NCBI GenBank assembly: GCA_020632995.1
Contig: JACKEN010000014.1
Span: 1-64,000 of the forward strand
Reading direction: 5' to 3'
DNA: 64,000 nt
Origin: Deltaproteobacteria bacterium
Lineage (GTDB): Bacteria > Myxococcota > Kuafuiibacteriia > Kuafuiibacteriales > Kuafuiibacteriaceae
In this document: positions 7,980 to 16,943 of the stretch, one piece after another
Position numbering within the stretch: the stretch's first letter is position 1
Layout of the letters: each line of letters begins with the position of its first letter
Notes under the pieces: model-generated
What the model was told of the DNA's origin: nothing
The model's input: the letters and a program-made list of their open reading frames with translations, nothing else
Databases searched by the model: none
Made by a program: the position numbers and the translations under genes

Positions 7980-9794
7980 GTGGCCACCTTCCCGCTCCAC
8001 CGGTGGGACCTCGTGATCATCGGGGTCTACCTGGCCCTCGCCCTCGCGGTGGGCCTCAAGGTGCAGGGCCAGGCCGGCACCGATCGGGTGAGCTACTTCC
8101 TCGCCGGGCGGGGCCTGCCGTGGTGGTGGGCCGGGCTCTCGATCGCCGCCACCACCTTCGCGGCCGACACCCCGCTCGCCATCACCGGGATCGTGGCCGA
8201 GCGCGGCGCGTCGGGGAACTGGCTGTGGTGGTCGTGGATCGGCGTCCACGCCGCGGTCGCGGTGTACTTCGCGGGGCGCTGGAGCAGGAGCGGGGTGCTC
8301 ACCGACGCCGAGCTCCTCTCGCTGCGCTACTCGGGGCGGCTGGCCGAGGGCCTGCGGGTGTTCCGGGCCGGCCTCTACGGCGTGGTGATCAACGCGCTGA
8401 CCCTGGGCTGGGTGCTCCGGGCCATGGTCAAGATCGTCAGCCCCTTCTTCGACTGGCAGGCGTGGACGCCGGGCCTCGTCGGCGCGGTGGGCGCGGTGCT
8501 CCCCGCCGGGTTCCTCGGGTCACCGGGCGAGGCCCTCACCATCTTGAGCCTGCTCGCGCTCGTCGCGATCTACTCCACCGCGGGCGGGCTCCGCGGGGTG
8601 GTGCTCACCGACCTCATCCAGCTCGGGGCCGCCCTGTTTGGCGCAGGTTGGCTTGCGTGGTCGGCGTGGGGCGCGGCCGGGGGTCGGACCGGGATCCTCT
8701 CGGGCCTCGCCGAGCACTACGGCCCCGACCACCACGTGCTGGACTTCTTCCCAGACCTGTCGGGCGGCTGGCCCTCCACCTTGGGCCTCGGCGCGGCGAT
8801 GTTCGGCCTCTACCTGGTGGTGCAGGCCTACGCCAACCTGCCCGCCGACGGCGGCGGGTACTTCATGCAGCGCCTCAACGCCACCCGGGGCCCCCGCGAC
8901 GCCCGCCGGGCCGCGGTGGTGTTCATGGTGGTGCAATACGTCTTGCGCACCCTGCCGTGGCTGGTGGTGGCGGTGGCGGCCCTGGTGCTGCTCCCGGTGG
9001 GTCACGAGGCCAGCGCCCTCGGCGGCGCGGGGGCGGCGGTGGCCGACGATCGGGAGCTGGCCTACCCCGTCCTCATGGGCGCCCTGCTCCCGGCCGGGGG
9101 CCTCGGCCTCGTGCTGACCAGCCTGCTCGCCGCCTTCATGTCGACCGTGGACACCCACCTGAACTGGGGCGCGTCGTACGTGGTGAACGACCTCTACCTA
9201 CGCCGCTACCCCGACGCGTCCGACGCCGAGCAGGTGCGGGTGGCGCGGTGGTCGGTGGTGGCCTTCACCGGGCTCGCGGTGCTGGTGAGCGCGCAGATCG
9301 ACTCCATCGCCGACGCCTGGACCTGGCTCGGCCTCCTCGGGGCCGCGATCGGGATCCCGACCCTTCTGCGCTGGCTGTGGTGGCGGGTGAGCGCCGCGAG
9401 CGAGCTCGGGGCGCTGGTGGTGGGCCTGGGCTGCGCCGCCGCCCTGGCCCTCACCGACCTCGGCTACGAGCTCCGGCTCGTGCTCACCGCGGCGGCCAGC
9501 GTGCTTGGCCTGGCCGCCGGCACCGTCTTCGGCCCCGAGACCGAGCGCGCCACCCTCGACGCCTTCCTGGCCCAGGTGGCCCCGGTGGGCGTGTGGCCCG
9601 GCCAGACCGGCGCGGCCCGACGCGCGATGCAGGTCGGCCTGCGCTTCATCCTCGTGGCGGGCGGGGTGGTCGCGCTGATGGCGGCCGCCCAGGGCGCCGC
9701 GTTCACCGGCCTGGGGGCAGAAGTGGTCGCGGTGGGCCTGGCGGGCGCGGCGGCGCTCTACGCGGGCGGGCGAGGAGGGGCCGATGAGGCGTGA
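7980..9794 (+). CDS. Sodium:solute symporter (SSS family)
   Basis: A 604-residue integral membrane protein with about 13 hydrophobic helices. Typical SSS features are visible: AGRGLPWWWAGLSIAATTFAADTP near residues 42-66, the STAGGLRGVVLTD segment near 200, and a late FMSTVDTHLNWGASYVVNDLY block near 380. The start is a GTG 6 bases after the ggpS stop. It heads an overlapping cluster with a sugar kinase, GH4, PIG-L deacetylase and SIS isomerase, so the likely cargo is a sugar or amino-sugar oligosaccharide, driven by sodium. The relatively long C-terminal region after helix 11 is Ala/Gly-rich and hydrophobic. Confidence 0.87.
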   Translation: MATFPLHRWDLVIIGVYLALALAVGLKVQGQAGTDRVSYFLAGRGLPWWWAGLSIAATTFAADTPLAITGIVAERGASGNWLWWSWIGVHAAVAVYFAGRWSRSGVLTDAELLSLRYSGRLAEGLRVFRAGLYGVVINALTLGWVLRAMVKIVSPFFDWQAWTPGLVGAVGAVLPAGFLGSPGEALTILSLLALVAIYSTAGGLRGVVLTDLIQLGAALFGAGWLAWSAWGAAGGRTGILSGLAEHYGPDHHVLDFFPDLSGGWPSTLGLGAAMFGLYLVVQAYANLPADGGGYFMQRLNATRGPRDARRAAVVFMVVQYVLRTLPWLVVAVAALVLLPVGHEASALGGAGAAVADDRELAYPVLMGALLPAGGLGLVLTSLLAAFMSTVDTHLNWGASYVVNDLYLRRYPDASDAEQVRVARWSVVAFTGLAVLVSAQIDSIADAWTWLGLLGAAIGIPTLLRWLWWRVSAASELGALVVGLGCAAALALTDLGYELRLVLTAAASVLGLAAGTVFGPETERATLDAFLAQVAPVGVWPGQTGAARRAMQVGLRFILVAGGVVALMAAAQGAAFTGLGAEVVAVGLAGAAALYAGGRGGADEA

Positions 9795-10659
9795 GCCTGA
9801 GCTGACGGTGGTGGGGCTGGTGTACTTCGAGGTCTTCCTCCCCCCGGCGGAGCGCCCGCCACCGGGTCGGGAGCTGTTCGTCGACCGCATCGACGTCGGC
9901 ATCGGGGGCGCGGCCAACACCGCCTCGGTGGCGGCGGCGCTGGGCCTCGCGGTGGATCTCGTCTTCCCGGCGGGGGAGGGCCTCACCGACGCCGCGGTGC
10001 GCGCGGCGCTGGAGCGGGCCGGGGTCCGCGCTCAGCCCGTCGCCGGCCCGGACGACGGCGCGATCACCCTGGTCTACACCCGCCCGGGGGCCGACCGCGC
10101 CTTCGTGTCCTGCGCGCGCTACGAGGCGCTGCAATGTGACCTGCACCTCCCCACCGTCGGCTGGATCCACGTCCCCGGCCTGGCCGAGGCCGAGGCTCTG
10201 GGCCCCGCGCTGGCCGAGGCGCGGGCGGGGGGCGCGAAGGTGAGCGTGAGCGGGGGCTGGACCCCGGACGCCCTCACCCGGCTCGGCCAGGCCGATATGG
10301 AGCGGTGGGACCTCCTGATCTTGAACGAGGACGAGGCCCGGTTCGCGGTCGGGCCGGAGCGCGATCCGCTCGAGCACCTGACCCGGGTGGCGCGGAGCGT
10401 GGTGATCACGCGAGGCCGGAGCGGCGCCGAGGCCTGGCTGGGCGGGCACGCGTGGTCGGTGGGGGCGGAGCCGAGCGGCAGGGTGGAGGACACCACCGGG
10501 GCCGGGGACGCGTTCTCGGCCGGGCTCCTCGCCGGGCTGGCCCGCGGCCTCGGTCCGGAGGCGGCGCTGCGGCTCGGGCACCGGGCGGCGGCCCGGCAGC
10601 TGGCGGTGCGGGGCGGGTTCGCGGACCCGGCGCGCTATGGAGATCTGAGGTTGTCATGA
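9784..10659 (+). CDS. PfkB-family carbohydrate kinase
   Basis: 291 residues, overlapping the symporter gene by 11 bases. The C-terminal signature DTTGAGDAFSAGLLAGL, with the catalytic Asp and anion hole, marks a ribokinase/PfkB fold, and the N-terminal IGGAANTASVAAALGL is the family's substrate-side Gly-rich element. LILNEDEARFAV and SVVITRGRSGAEAW are also typical. The substrate is probably a hexose or hexosamine released by the neighbouring GH4/PIG-L enzymes, with ATP as donor. The precise sugar cannot be read from the sequence. Confidence 0.88.
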   Translation: MRREPELTVVGLVYFEVFLPPAERPPPGRELFVDRIDVGIGGAANTASVAAALGLAVDLVFPAGEGLTDAAVRAALERAGVRAQPVAGPDDGAITLVYTRPGADRAFVSCARYEALQCDLHLPTVGWIHVPGLAEAEALGPALAEARAGGAKVSVSGGWTPDALTRLGQADMERWDLLILNEDEARFAVGPERDPLEHLTRVARSVVITRGRSGAEAWLGGHAWSVGAEPSGRVEDTTGAGDAFSAGLLAGLARGLGPEAALRLGHRAAARQLAVRGGFADPARYGDLRLS

Positions 10660-11942
10660 CGATTCGCAAGTTCACTGTCGTCGGCGGAGGCAGCGCGTAC
10701 GCGCCGGGGCTCTTCGCAGCGCTCCTTCACCACCGAGACGAGCTCGGCCTCGAGGAGGTGCGCCTGTTCGACACCCACACCGGCCACCTCGAGGTAGTCA
10801 GCCGGCTCTGCCAGCGCATGGCTGAGAGCCAGGGCGCGCGACTCCGGGTGCGGGCCTCGGCCGAGCTCCCCGACGCGGTGCGCGGGGTGGACGCGGTGCT
10901 CCACACCACCCGCCCCGGCGGCTTCGCGTGCCGGCGGGTGGACGAGGCGTTGCCGGTGAGCCTCGGGATGCCGGGCCAGGAGACGGTCGGGCCGGGGGGC
11001 TTCTTCTTCGCCCTGCGCTCGGTGCCGGTGGCGCTCGGCCTCGCGCGCACCATGGCCACCCACTGCCCGCAAGCTATCCTGCTGAACTACACGAACCCCA
11101 CCAACATCGTGACCCAGGCCCTGGTCGAGGCGGGGGACGTGCAGGTCCTCGGGCTCTGCGACCAATCGGACGAGGACCTCGCGGCGGTGGCCGAGGCCAG
11201 CGGGCTGCCCCACGCCCCGCTCGACTTCCGCTGCGTGGGCCTCAACCACGCCACCTGGTACACCGACGTCACCTTCGACGGCCGCCCGCTGCCCCGCGTG
11301 GATCCCAAGGCGAAGGCGCCGGCCGAGTACGATCAGGAGCATCAGGTCCGCTTCGCGCTCTCGGCCCGGATGGCGGCCGAGCACCCGGGGTGGTGGCCCA
11401 ACAGCTACCTGCCCTACTACCTGTGGCCGGACCGCTTCGTGGAGCTCTCGCGGCAGGTTGGCTTTCGAACCGACGCCATCCTCGCGAAGCTGGACGGCTA
11501 CTTCACCCACTTCGCAGAGGAGGCGGCCAAGAGCACCCCAGACCTGAGGCACCACCGCGGCACCGCGGGCTTCGGGGACATGGCGGTGAACGTCCTGCGC
11601 TGCCTCGGGGCCGAGACCCCGCGCCCGGTGGTGCTGAACGTCCCGAACCGCGGCCTCACCGGCGCCTTCGCGCCCGACACGGTGGTGGAGGCGCGGGTGC
11701 GCCTGTCGCAGCGCGGGGTGGAGCGGGCGCCGTGTCCCCCCGCCCCCGAGGCCACCAGGCCACTCATGGCCCGCCTCGAGGCCTACCAGCGCGCCACCGC
11801 GCGCGCCGCCCTCGCGGTGACGTGGGCGAGCGCGGAGGAGGCCCTCGCCCTGAACCCGCTGGTGGGGTCGGGCGAGCGCGCCCGCGCGCTCCTGCAGGCC
11901 GGCCGCGCAGAGTACGGTGAGGAGGTACCGTTGTACCGATGA
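10656..11942 (+). CDS. Glycoside hydrolase family 4 (NAD- and metal-dependent)
   Basis: 428 residues. The ATG overlaps the kinase stop (ATGA). An N-terminal Rossmann fold (FTVVGGGSAYAPGL) binds NAD. NYTNPTN near residue 144 is a family hallmark, and GLCDQ near 166 and GLNHATW near 194 supply the Cys and His that bind the divalent metal in GH4 enzymes. GH4 glycosidases act by oxidation, elimination and re-reduction at C3, often on phosphorylated glycosides. The 6-phospho-beta-glucosidase or alpha-galactosidase-like assignment cannot be settled. In this operon a hexosaminide substrate is plausible. Confidence 0.87.
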   Translation: MTIRKFTVVGGGSAYAPGLFAALLHHRDELGLEEVRLFDTHTGHLEVVSRLCQRMAESQGARLRVRASAELPDAVRGVDAVLHTTRPGGFACRRVDEALPVSLGMPGQETVGPGGFFFALRSVPVALGLARTMATHCPQAILLNYTNPTNIVTQALVEAGDVQVLGLCDQSDEDLAAVAEASGLPHAPLDFRCVGLNHATWYTDVTFDGRPLPRVDPKAKAPAEYDQEHQVRFALSARMAAEHPGWWPNSYLPYYLWPDRFVELSRQVGFRTDAILAKLDGYFTHFAEEAAKSTPDLRHHRGTAGFGDMAVNVLRCLGAETPRPVVLNVPNRGLTGAFAPDTVVEARVRLSQRGVERAPCPPAPEATRPLMARLEAYQRATARAALAVTWASAEEALALNPLVGSGERARALLQAGRAEYGEEVPLYR

Positions 11943-12757
11943 ACACGCGACCGCTCCTCGAGGCCGTGGACTGGGATCAGTTCGAGCGGGCCATCTTCCT
12001 GTCGCCCCACCTGGACGACGCCGCGCTCTCTTGCGCAGGCGCGCTCGCGCTCTTGAAGGGCCGGGTCTCGCGACTCGCGGTGACCATCGCCTGCGGGAAC
12101 CCGGTGCCGAAGAGCGCGCGGAGCCGCCAGCGCAAGGGCTACGCCTCCCCCGACGATCGCCGGGTCGAGGACGTGGCCGCGCTGGACGCCCTGGACTGCG
12201 ACTACGTGCACCTCGGCTTCGCGGACTGCATCTACCGCCGCAGCCCCACCACCGGCGACCTCATCTACCGCACCGCGGGCCACCGACAGGGGCAGCTCGC
12301 GCTGGAGGACGCCACCCACCTCGAGGAGCTGTACCTCGTCCTGCGCCGGCTCTGCACCGGGATGGGCAAGGTGGTGATCTTCTCGCCCATGGCGATCGGT
12401 CGCCACGTCGACCACGTCGCCTGCGCGCAGGTCGCCTTGCGGATGGCCTCGCCCCGGGTGCAGGTGCTCTTCTACGAGGACGTCCCCTACGTGGTGAACG
12501 GGATGCGGGCGGGCAACGACGGCCCCCTCGCCGCGCTCGAGCGCCTGGGGCTGGCCCCGGTGGAGCGCTTCTACGCCGAGGTGGACGTCGACGCGAAGGC
12601 GCGCGTCGTCTCGCTCTACACTTCGCAGGTTCCCCTGCTCTTCGCGGAGGGCGAGCTCGACGCCGCCCTCCGGCAGCGGACGGTGGAAGATCGGCCCGCC
12701 GAGCTGTTCTGGCGCGCGCGCTGGGACAGGGGTGGGCCCCCAGGAGGTCGGCTATGA
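11939..12757 (+). CDS. PIG-L (LmbE) family N-deacetylase
   Basis: 272 residues, with its ATG overlapping the GH4 stop. The zinc site is visible as SPHLDDAALSCAG near residue 22 (His-x-Asp-Asp) and GRHVDHVACAQ near residue 153. PIG-L enzymes remove N-acetyl groups from GlcNAc-containing sugars; characterised members include the archaeal diacetylchitobiose deacetylase, the MshB/BshB enzymes of thiol synthesis, and GlcNAc-PI deacetylase. Its place between GH4 and a SIS isomerase favours a role in amino-sugar catabolism over thiol synthesis. Confidence 0.87.
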   Translation: MNTRPLLEAVDWDQFERAIFLSPHLDDAALSCAGALALLKGRVSRLAVTIACGNPVPKSARSRQRKGYASPDDRRVEDVAALDALDCDYVHLGFADCIYRRSPTTGDLIYRTAGHRQGQLALEDATHLEELYLVLRRLCTGMGKVVIFSPMAIGRHVDHVACAQVALRMASPRVQVLFYEDVPYVVNGMRAGNDGPLAALERLGLAPVERFYAEVDVDAKARVVSLYTSQVPLLFAEGELDAALRQRTVEDRPAELFWRARWDRGGPPGGRL

Positions 12758-13767
12758 GCCACATGCGCGACGAGGTCACTTCGCAACCCGAGCTGCTCCG
12801 CTCCCTCGCGCCGTCCTGGGCGACCCAGGCCGCGAATGGGCGCAAGGCGCTTGGCGACCGCCCCAACCTCGCCCTGGTGGGCCGCGGCAGCTCCGGCAAC
12901 GCCTGCACCTTCGCCACCTACCTGTGGAGCCTGCAGACCGGCCGCCACCCCATCGAGCTGCGCCCCTGGGTCACCACCCAGCAGACCCCGCTCGCCTCGT
13001 GGGAGGACACCATGGTCTTCGCGTACTCGGTGTCCGGGCAGAGCACCGACGTCGCCCACACCGCGGGCTGGCTGCGAGCCCGCGGCGCCGCGATCCTCGG
13101 GATCACCAACGCGGAAGGCGACGACTCCAACCTCGGCCAGGTGAGCGACGCGCTCTTCCACCTGCGGGTGGGCGACGAGCGCGCGGTGCCGGCCACCAAG
13201 ACCTTCACCGCCCAGCTCTTCGCCGGGGCCGCCCTGTGCGGCCTCGACATCGAGATCCCCGCCCTGCAGGTGGCGCGCGGCCTCGAGCGCGCGCTGGCGG
13301 CGAAGGTGCCGGAGCGGCTGGCGGACTTCATCCAAGGCGGACGCTCCTGCCAGATCGTGGCCCGCGGCCCGGCCCTCGCGGCCGCCCTCGACGGCGCGCT
13401 CAAGCTCCAGGAGGCGGCCTGCGTGCTCGCCGGCGCCTACTCCTCGGCCGAGATCCTGCACGGCCCGGTGGGCGCGCTGACCGCCGCGGATCGGGTGCTG
13501 GTGCTCGAGGAGGAGTCCGGCGGTGGCGAGAGCCGGCAAGCTGTGTTGACACGCCTGGTGGGCCGGAGCGTCCCGCACCTCACCCTGTGCGGCCGGCAGA
13601 TCGGCGCCACCCAACACCTGGGCCTGGAGCTGGACTATCCGGAGGTCCGCTGGGCCCGGACGCCGCTCCTCGCCGCGGTGCTGCAGGCGACCGCGCTGAC
13701 GCTGGCCGAGCGCAAGGGGCTGGATCCGGACCAGCCCCTCGGGCTGCAGAAGGTGACGCTCACCTAG
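12754..13767 (+). CDS. SIS-domain sugar isomerase/deaminase, GlmS C-terminal-like
   Basis: 337 residues, ATG overlapping the PIG-L stop. Two SIS domains are evident: LALVGRGSSGNACTFATYL with FAYSVSGQSTDVAHTAGWLR, and CQIVARGPALAAALDGALK followed by LKLQEAACVLAGAYSSAEILHGP. The latter block matches the isomerase half of GlmS, where the Glu and His act in ring opening and isomerisation. Without a glutaminase domain, such proteins act as glucosamine-6-phosphate deaminases or AgaS/FrlB-like enzymes. It would finish the pathway by converting GlcN-6-P to fructose-6-P. Last gene of the operon. Confidence 0.87.
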   Translation: MSHMRDEVTSQPELLRSLAPSWATQAANGRKALGDRPNLALVGRGSSGNACTFATYLWSLQTGRHPIELRPWVTTQQTPLASWEDTMVFAYSVSGQSTDVAHTAGWLRARGAAILGITNAEGDDSNLGQVSDALFHLRVGDERAVPATKTFTAQLFAGAALCGLDIEIPALQVARGLERALAAKVPERLADFIQGGRSCQIVARGPALAAALDGALKLQEAACVLAGAYSSAEILHGPVGALTAADRVLVLEEESGGGESRQAVLTRLVGRSVPHLTLCGRQIGATQHLGLELDYPEVRWARTPLLAAVLQATALTLAERKGLDPDQPLGLQKVTLT

Positions 13768-13791
13768 AGCAGGCCAGCGCGGGCCCGGTGA

Positions 13792-14952
13792 TCAGTGCGT
13801 GGCCGCGGTCTCGGCCGGCGCGTCCAGCCACGGCCGGAGGGTGTCGAGGTAGTCGTTGCCTCGCAACGTGTCGAAGGCCTCCTCGTCGAGCTGCCCGCCT
13901 TCGTTCTTCATGAACTGCCAGAGGCTCACGTTGTCGACACCCTGCTCGTAGAGGTGGTCCAGCCAGGCGTCGATCGCCTCCGGGCTCCGCGCGCCGCTCA
14001 CCGAGGAGACGTTGAACTCCCCGATGATGAAGGGCTTGTCCTGCGCGTCCGCGAGCCGCTTCCACTCCATCGCGGAGCGGTACTCGAGCCAGTCCATCGA
14101 CTCCGCGACCGTGCCTTCGGGGTACAGGTGCACGCCCACGGAGTCGACGCTCTCGACGATCCGGCGCGCCGCGTCCTCGGTGTCTGCCCACCAGCGGTGC
14201 TCGGCCGAGCCGGGCACGAACTGCGTGGTCACGTGGATGGTCTGCTCACCCGCCGCGGTCCGCATCGCGGCGACCTTGCTGGTGAACCAGTCCGCGAACG
14301 CGGTCGGATCTTCATGGCCCTTCAGCTCGTTGCCGAGGGACCAACGTACGTTCTCGAAGCCCGCGTTCTGCCCGACGATGGTCTCGATCTTGGCGTCGAT
14401 GTACTCGTCCATCGGCCCGGTGAGCTCGGCCAGGGAGCGCCCCTGGCCGTCGAAGAGGTCGACGACGAGCGTCATGCCCCGCGCCTCGGCGAGCTGGGCG
14501 AGGCTCGCGATGCGATCCGCCGCGCGCTGGGGATCTTCTTCCATGTTGTAGCCGGGCACGCCGGTGGCCCACACCCGAACCTCGGTGACGCCCTCCTCGA
14601 GCAGGTCGTCGAGGACCTGCGCCGCGTGCTCGGGGTCGTAGACGTCGTTGACGATGCCGAGGTCCGTGTAGTTGCCGCCGATGAAGCCGGTCGGCCCCGC
14701 GGGGCCCCCGTAGACGGTCTGCGCGTCGTCCTCGAGGGCCTGGAGCGCCACCTCCTCGAGCAGACGCTCGGCCGGCGGGATGGGGTCCGGGACCTCCTCG
14801 CTCACCGTCTCCATGACCGTGCGCTGCCGCTCCACCGCCTCGGTATAGGAGTAGGTCTCGGTGCCCCCCATGCCGTCGGAGCGAGTGCCCGTCTTGGTCT
14901 CCTGGGTCGTGTAGGTCTCGGTTCGAGCGACGGTCCGTTGGATCGTGGTCAT
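13792..14952 (-). CDS. GH5-like TIM-barrel glycoside hydrolase
   Basis: 386 residues. The first 60 residues are Thr/Glu-rich and look disordered, with no signal peptide. The rest resembles a clan A beta/alpha barrel: VTEVRVWATGVPGYNM, MTLVVDLFDGQGRS, VRWSLGNELKGH with the Asn-Glu of the acid/base, then SVGVHLYPEG and PFIIGEFNVSS, whose Glu would be the nucleophile, and VSLWQFMKNEGG. The two catalytic Glu residues are appropriately placed. Lack of a secretion signal is odd for a polysaccharidase and could mean an internal substrate or non-classical export. It converges with the amino-sugar operon 24 bases away. Confidence 0.7.
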   Translation of the reverse strand: MTTIQRTVARTETYTTQETKTGTRSDGMGGTETYSYTEAVERQRTVMETVSEEVPDPIPPAERLLEEVALQALEDDAQTVYGGPAGPTGFIGGNYTDLGIVNDVYDPEHAAQVLDDLLEEGVTEVRVWATGVPGYNMEEDPQRAADRIASLAQLAEARGMTLVVDLFDGQGRSLAELTGPMDEYIDAKIETIVGQNAGFENVRWSLGNELKGHEDPTAFADWFTSKVAAMRTAAGEQTIHVTTQFVPGSAEHRWWADTEDAARRIVESVDSVGVHLYPEGTVAESMDWLEYRSAMEWKRLADAQDKPFIIGEFNVSSVSGARSPEAIDAWLDHLYEQGVDNVSLWQFMKNEGGQLDEEAFDTLRGNDYLDTLRPWLDAPAETAATH

Positions 14953-15076
14953 GGACGTGACTGATGCACGCCCGATGCCACCTCATGGGCACGATCATCG
15001 AGGCCCGCAGTGGGCACGAGCGTCTCGAGTGCACCAGATCTGGTGTAGCCGAGGCGCGGGTGCCCACGATGACCTG
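14953..15076. other. Intergenic spacer with nothing recognised
   Basis: About 120 bases between the V4R gene and the GH5-like gene, both on the minus strand. It presumably holds the end of the V4R gene's upstream transcript. CTCATGGGCACGATCATCGA near 14983 shows no clear hairpin. No promoter or terminator is convincing. Confidence 0.3.
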
Positions 15077-16333
15077 CTACCGATGCACCACCGAGACCTC
15101 GCTGTAGTCGTGGCCGCAGGCCAGGCAGTGGGTCTGAGGCTCCTGCGTCCACGGCACCTCGCCGCGGAACAGTGACTCGTAGAAGTCCTGGGTCAGCGCC
15201 TGGGGGGCGCTCCAGTCCACCCGGTGGGCGAGCTGCGCGATGGCCATCACCGCGCCCTGGAAGAAGTAGTCGTTGGGCCGCTCCGAGCGCCCGTGCCGGC
15301 TGAGGTAGTAGCAGGCCTCGTAGCTGGACGGCGTGCGCATCACGACCTGCCGGCCGGCCTCGAAGCGCTCGACCGTCCAGTGCCCGAACCCGAGGGCCCG
15401 AGCGATGGCGACGCAGCCCAGGACGACGTCCTCGGGCGTCCGGGGCGAGCCGACCATCGCCTCCCACTCCGGCGAGCGCAGGATGCCTCCGAAGGTGTTG
15501 AAGACGCAGACGTGACCGGACTCCCGCAGGAGGACCTCGATCATCTTGATCGCGCGCGGGGCTCGAGCCTGCAGACCCGAGATCGCGTCGTAGGTGACGC
15601 GGTTGTAGTAGCCAGCCAGGTGCATGGTCACGAAGACGCCGAACGCCTCGACCAGGCCCCGCTCGTCCCCACCGACCCCGGCCAGGAACCCACGCAGCCC
15701 CTGGGTGATCTCGTGGATGCGATCCTCCCACAGGCCGTCGAAGAGCGCCTTGGAGGTCAGCTCGTAGTCCGAGATCAGGCAGGGCCTCCGCAGGTTCGCC
15801 TGCGCACCGACGCTGAGCTCGAACGTACACTGCGGCGCCTTCGCCGCCACGCAGCTGGTCTCGCGCACCTCGACCGACTCCCGCGGCAGGCGGAAGGCCA
15901 CCTCGGTGGCCGCGGCGGCGAAGCCGGCCCCCACCGCGTCGGCGGGGGCGCTTCGGCCCACGAGGCCGCCATACTTCTCGCGCCAGGTGAAGCCGTAGTG
16001 CAGGTACGCCGCGCTGGCCGCGCCGCCGCGCGCGCCCGCGTCCAGGTCGAGGCGCCCGTGCCCCATCCGAGCCAGGAGCTCGCGCGCCACCTGCACCCGG
16101 CTCGCGGGGGTGTCGACGTCGAGGAGGGCGACGGTGGCGCTCAGGAGCTCGTGGAACGCCTCCCGCGCCGCCTCGAAGCGGACCTTCGGCCCCTCCACCG
16201 GGCCCAGGGCGTCGTCGATGGTCTGGTCCAGGAAGAGGTTGAAGTGGTGACAGTGGTAGATGACCGGGACGCCAGCCAGGCTCATGAGGTCGAGCCCCGG
16301 CAGGTACTCGGGGGAGATCTGCGGTGCGCTCAT
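15077..16333 (-). CDS. V4R (4-vinyl reductase) domain protein
   Basis: 418 residues, third gene of a TPR-roadblock-V4R operon and 3 bases after the roadblock gene. An N-terminal half ends in ETSCVAAKAPQCTFEL near residues 158-173, the conserved Cys-containing end of V4R (BchJ/hydrocarbon-binding) domains. A second, similar half ends with HCLACGHDYSEV at the C-terminus. V4R domains bind small hydrophobic ligands or metal and are often sensory modules. The two-copy layout and lack of catalytic motifs suggest a sensor or scaffold, not an enzyme. Domain assignment is from motif recognition only. Confidence 0.65.
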   Translation of the reverse strand: MSAPQISPEYLPGLDLMSLAGVPVIYHCHHFNLFLDQTIDDALGPVEGPKVRFEAAREAFHELLSATVALLDVDTPASRVQVARELLARMGHGRLDLDAGARGGAASAAYLHYGFTWREKYGGLVGRSAPADAVGAGFAAAATEVAFRLPRESVEVRETSCVAAKAPQCTFELSVGAQANLRRPCLISDYELTSKALFDGLWEDRIHEITQGLRGFLAGVGGDERGLVEAFGVFVTMHLAGYYNRVTYDAISGLQARAPRAIKMIEVLLRESGHVCVFNTFGGILRSPEWEAMVGSPRTPEDVVLGCVAIARALGFGHWTVERFEAGRQVVMRTPSSYEACYYLSRHGRSERPNDYFFQGAVMAIAQLAHRVDWSAPQALTQDFYESLFRGEVPWTQEPQTHCLACGHDYSEVSVVHR

Positions 16334-16336
16334 GGT

Positions 16337-16915
16337 CTAGACGGCCAGCCTCTCGAGGTTGAGGAGCTCCTTCACCGAGGTCTCGAGGAGCTCGACCTCA
16401 TCCGGGGTGAGGGCGGTGGGATCCTTCAGCTCATCGACGTCGAGGCCCATCCGCAGCGAGACCCGGAACAGCACCGCGTGCGGATCTGGCGCGTACCGCT
16501 GGAGGAACTCGATGATCCGGATGGCGCGCGGGCGCTCCTTGATCTCGATCTTCGGCAAGAATTCTTGCAGCTGCTGCATCACCCGGCGGACGTGCAGGCG
16601 CACCATGCCGAGGGGCGCTGAGCGCTCGAAGGCGAAGGCGACCACGAAGTCCTCGCGGATCTCCGCGAGCACAAGCAAGAGGTCCGCGGACTCGATGGTC
16701 ACCTGCATCTCGCTCGACCAGGAGCGCAGCGCCTTGAGGCCCTCGCGGTTGGCCCGGATGAGGTCTCCGAAGAAGGAGGCGACCTGCTCGGGATCCCAGT
16801 CCAGGCCGCTCCGCACCCATGAGTCGTAGAGCAGGCAGTCCGGCATCACCGTGATGAACATGGCGTTCAGCGACGGCACGCCGGCGATGACCGACGAAAG
16901 CTCGGTTCTTGGCAT
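16337..16915 (-). CDS. Roadblock/LC7-like domain protein
   Basis: 192 residues, in an operon with the TPR gene (28 bases upstream) and the V4R gene (3 bases downstream). The N-terminal ~115 residues follow the roadblock pattern: a helix, VPSLNAMFITVMPDCLLYDSW as the first strands, a long central helix (FFGDLIRANREGLKALR), then MQVTIESADLLLVLAEIRED and FAFERSAPLGMVRLHVRR. Roadblock proteins commonly regulate small GTPases such as MglA. No such GTPase is in the window. The C-terminal ~70 residues are a helical extension with no clear family. Confidence 0.6.
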   Translation of the reverse strand: MPRTELSSVIAGVPSLNAMFITVMPDCLLYDSWVRSGLDWDPEQVASFFGDLIRANREGLKALRSWSSEMQVTIESADLLLVLAEIREDFVVAFAFERSAPLGMVRLHVRRVMQQLQEFLPKIEIKERPRAIRIIEFLQRYAPDPHAVLFRVSLRMGLDVDELKDPTALTPDEVELLETSVKELLNLERLAV

Positions 16916-16943
16916 CGTTGTTCTCCTCGCGCTCGCGGTCGCG

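Noticed and set aside
13760..13800. Possible bidirectional terminator between convergent genes
   Set aside because: There is a GC-rich stretch but no stable stem followed by T residues on either strand.
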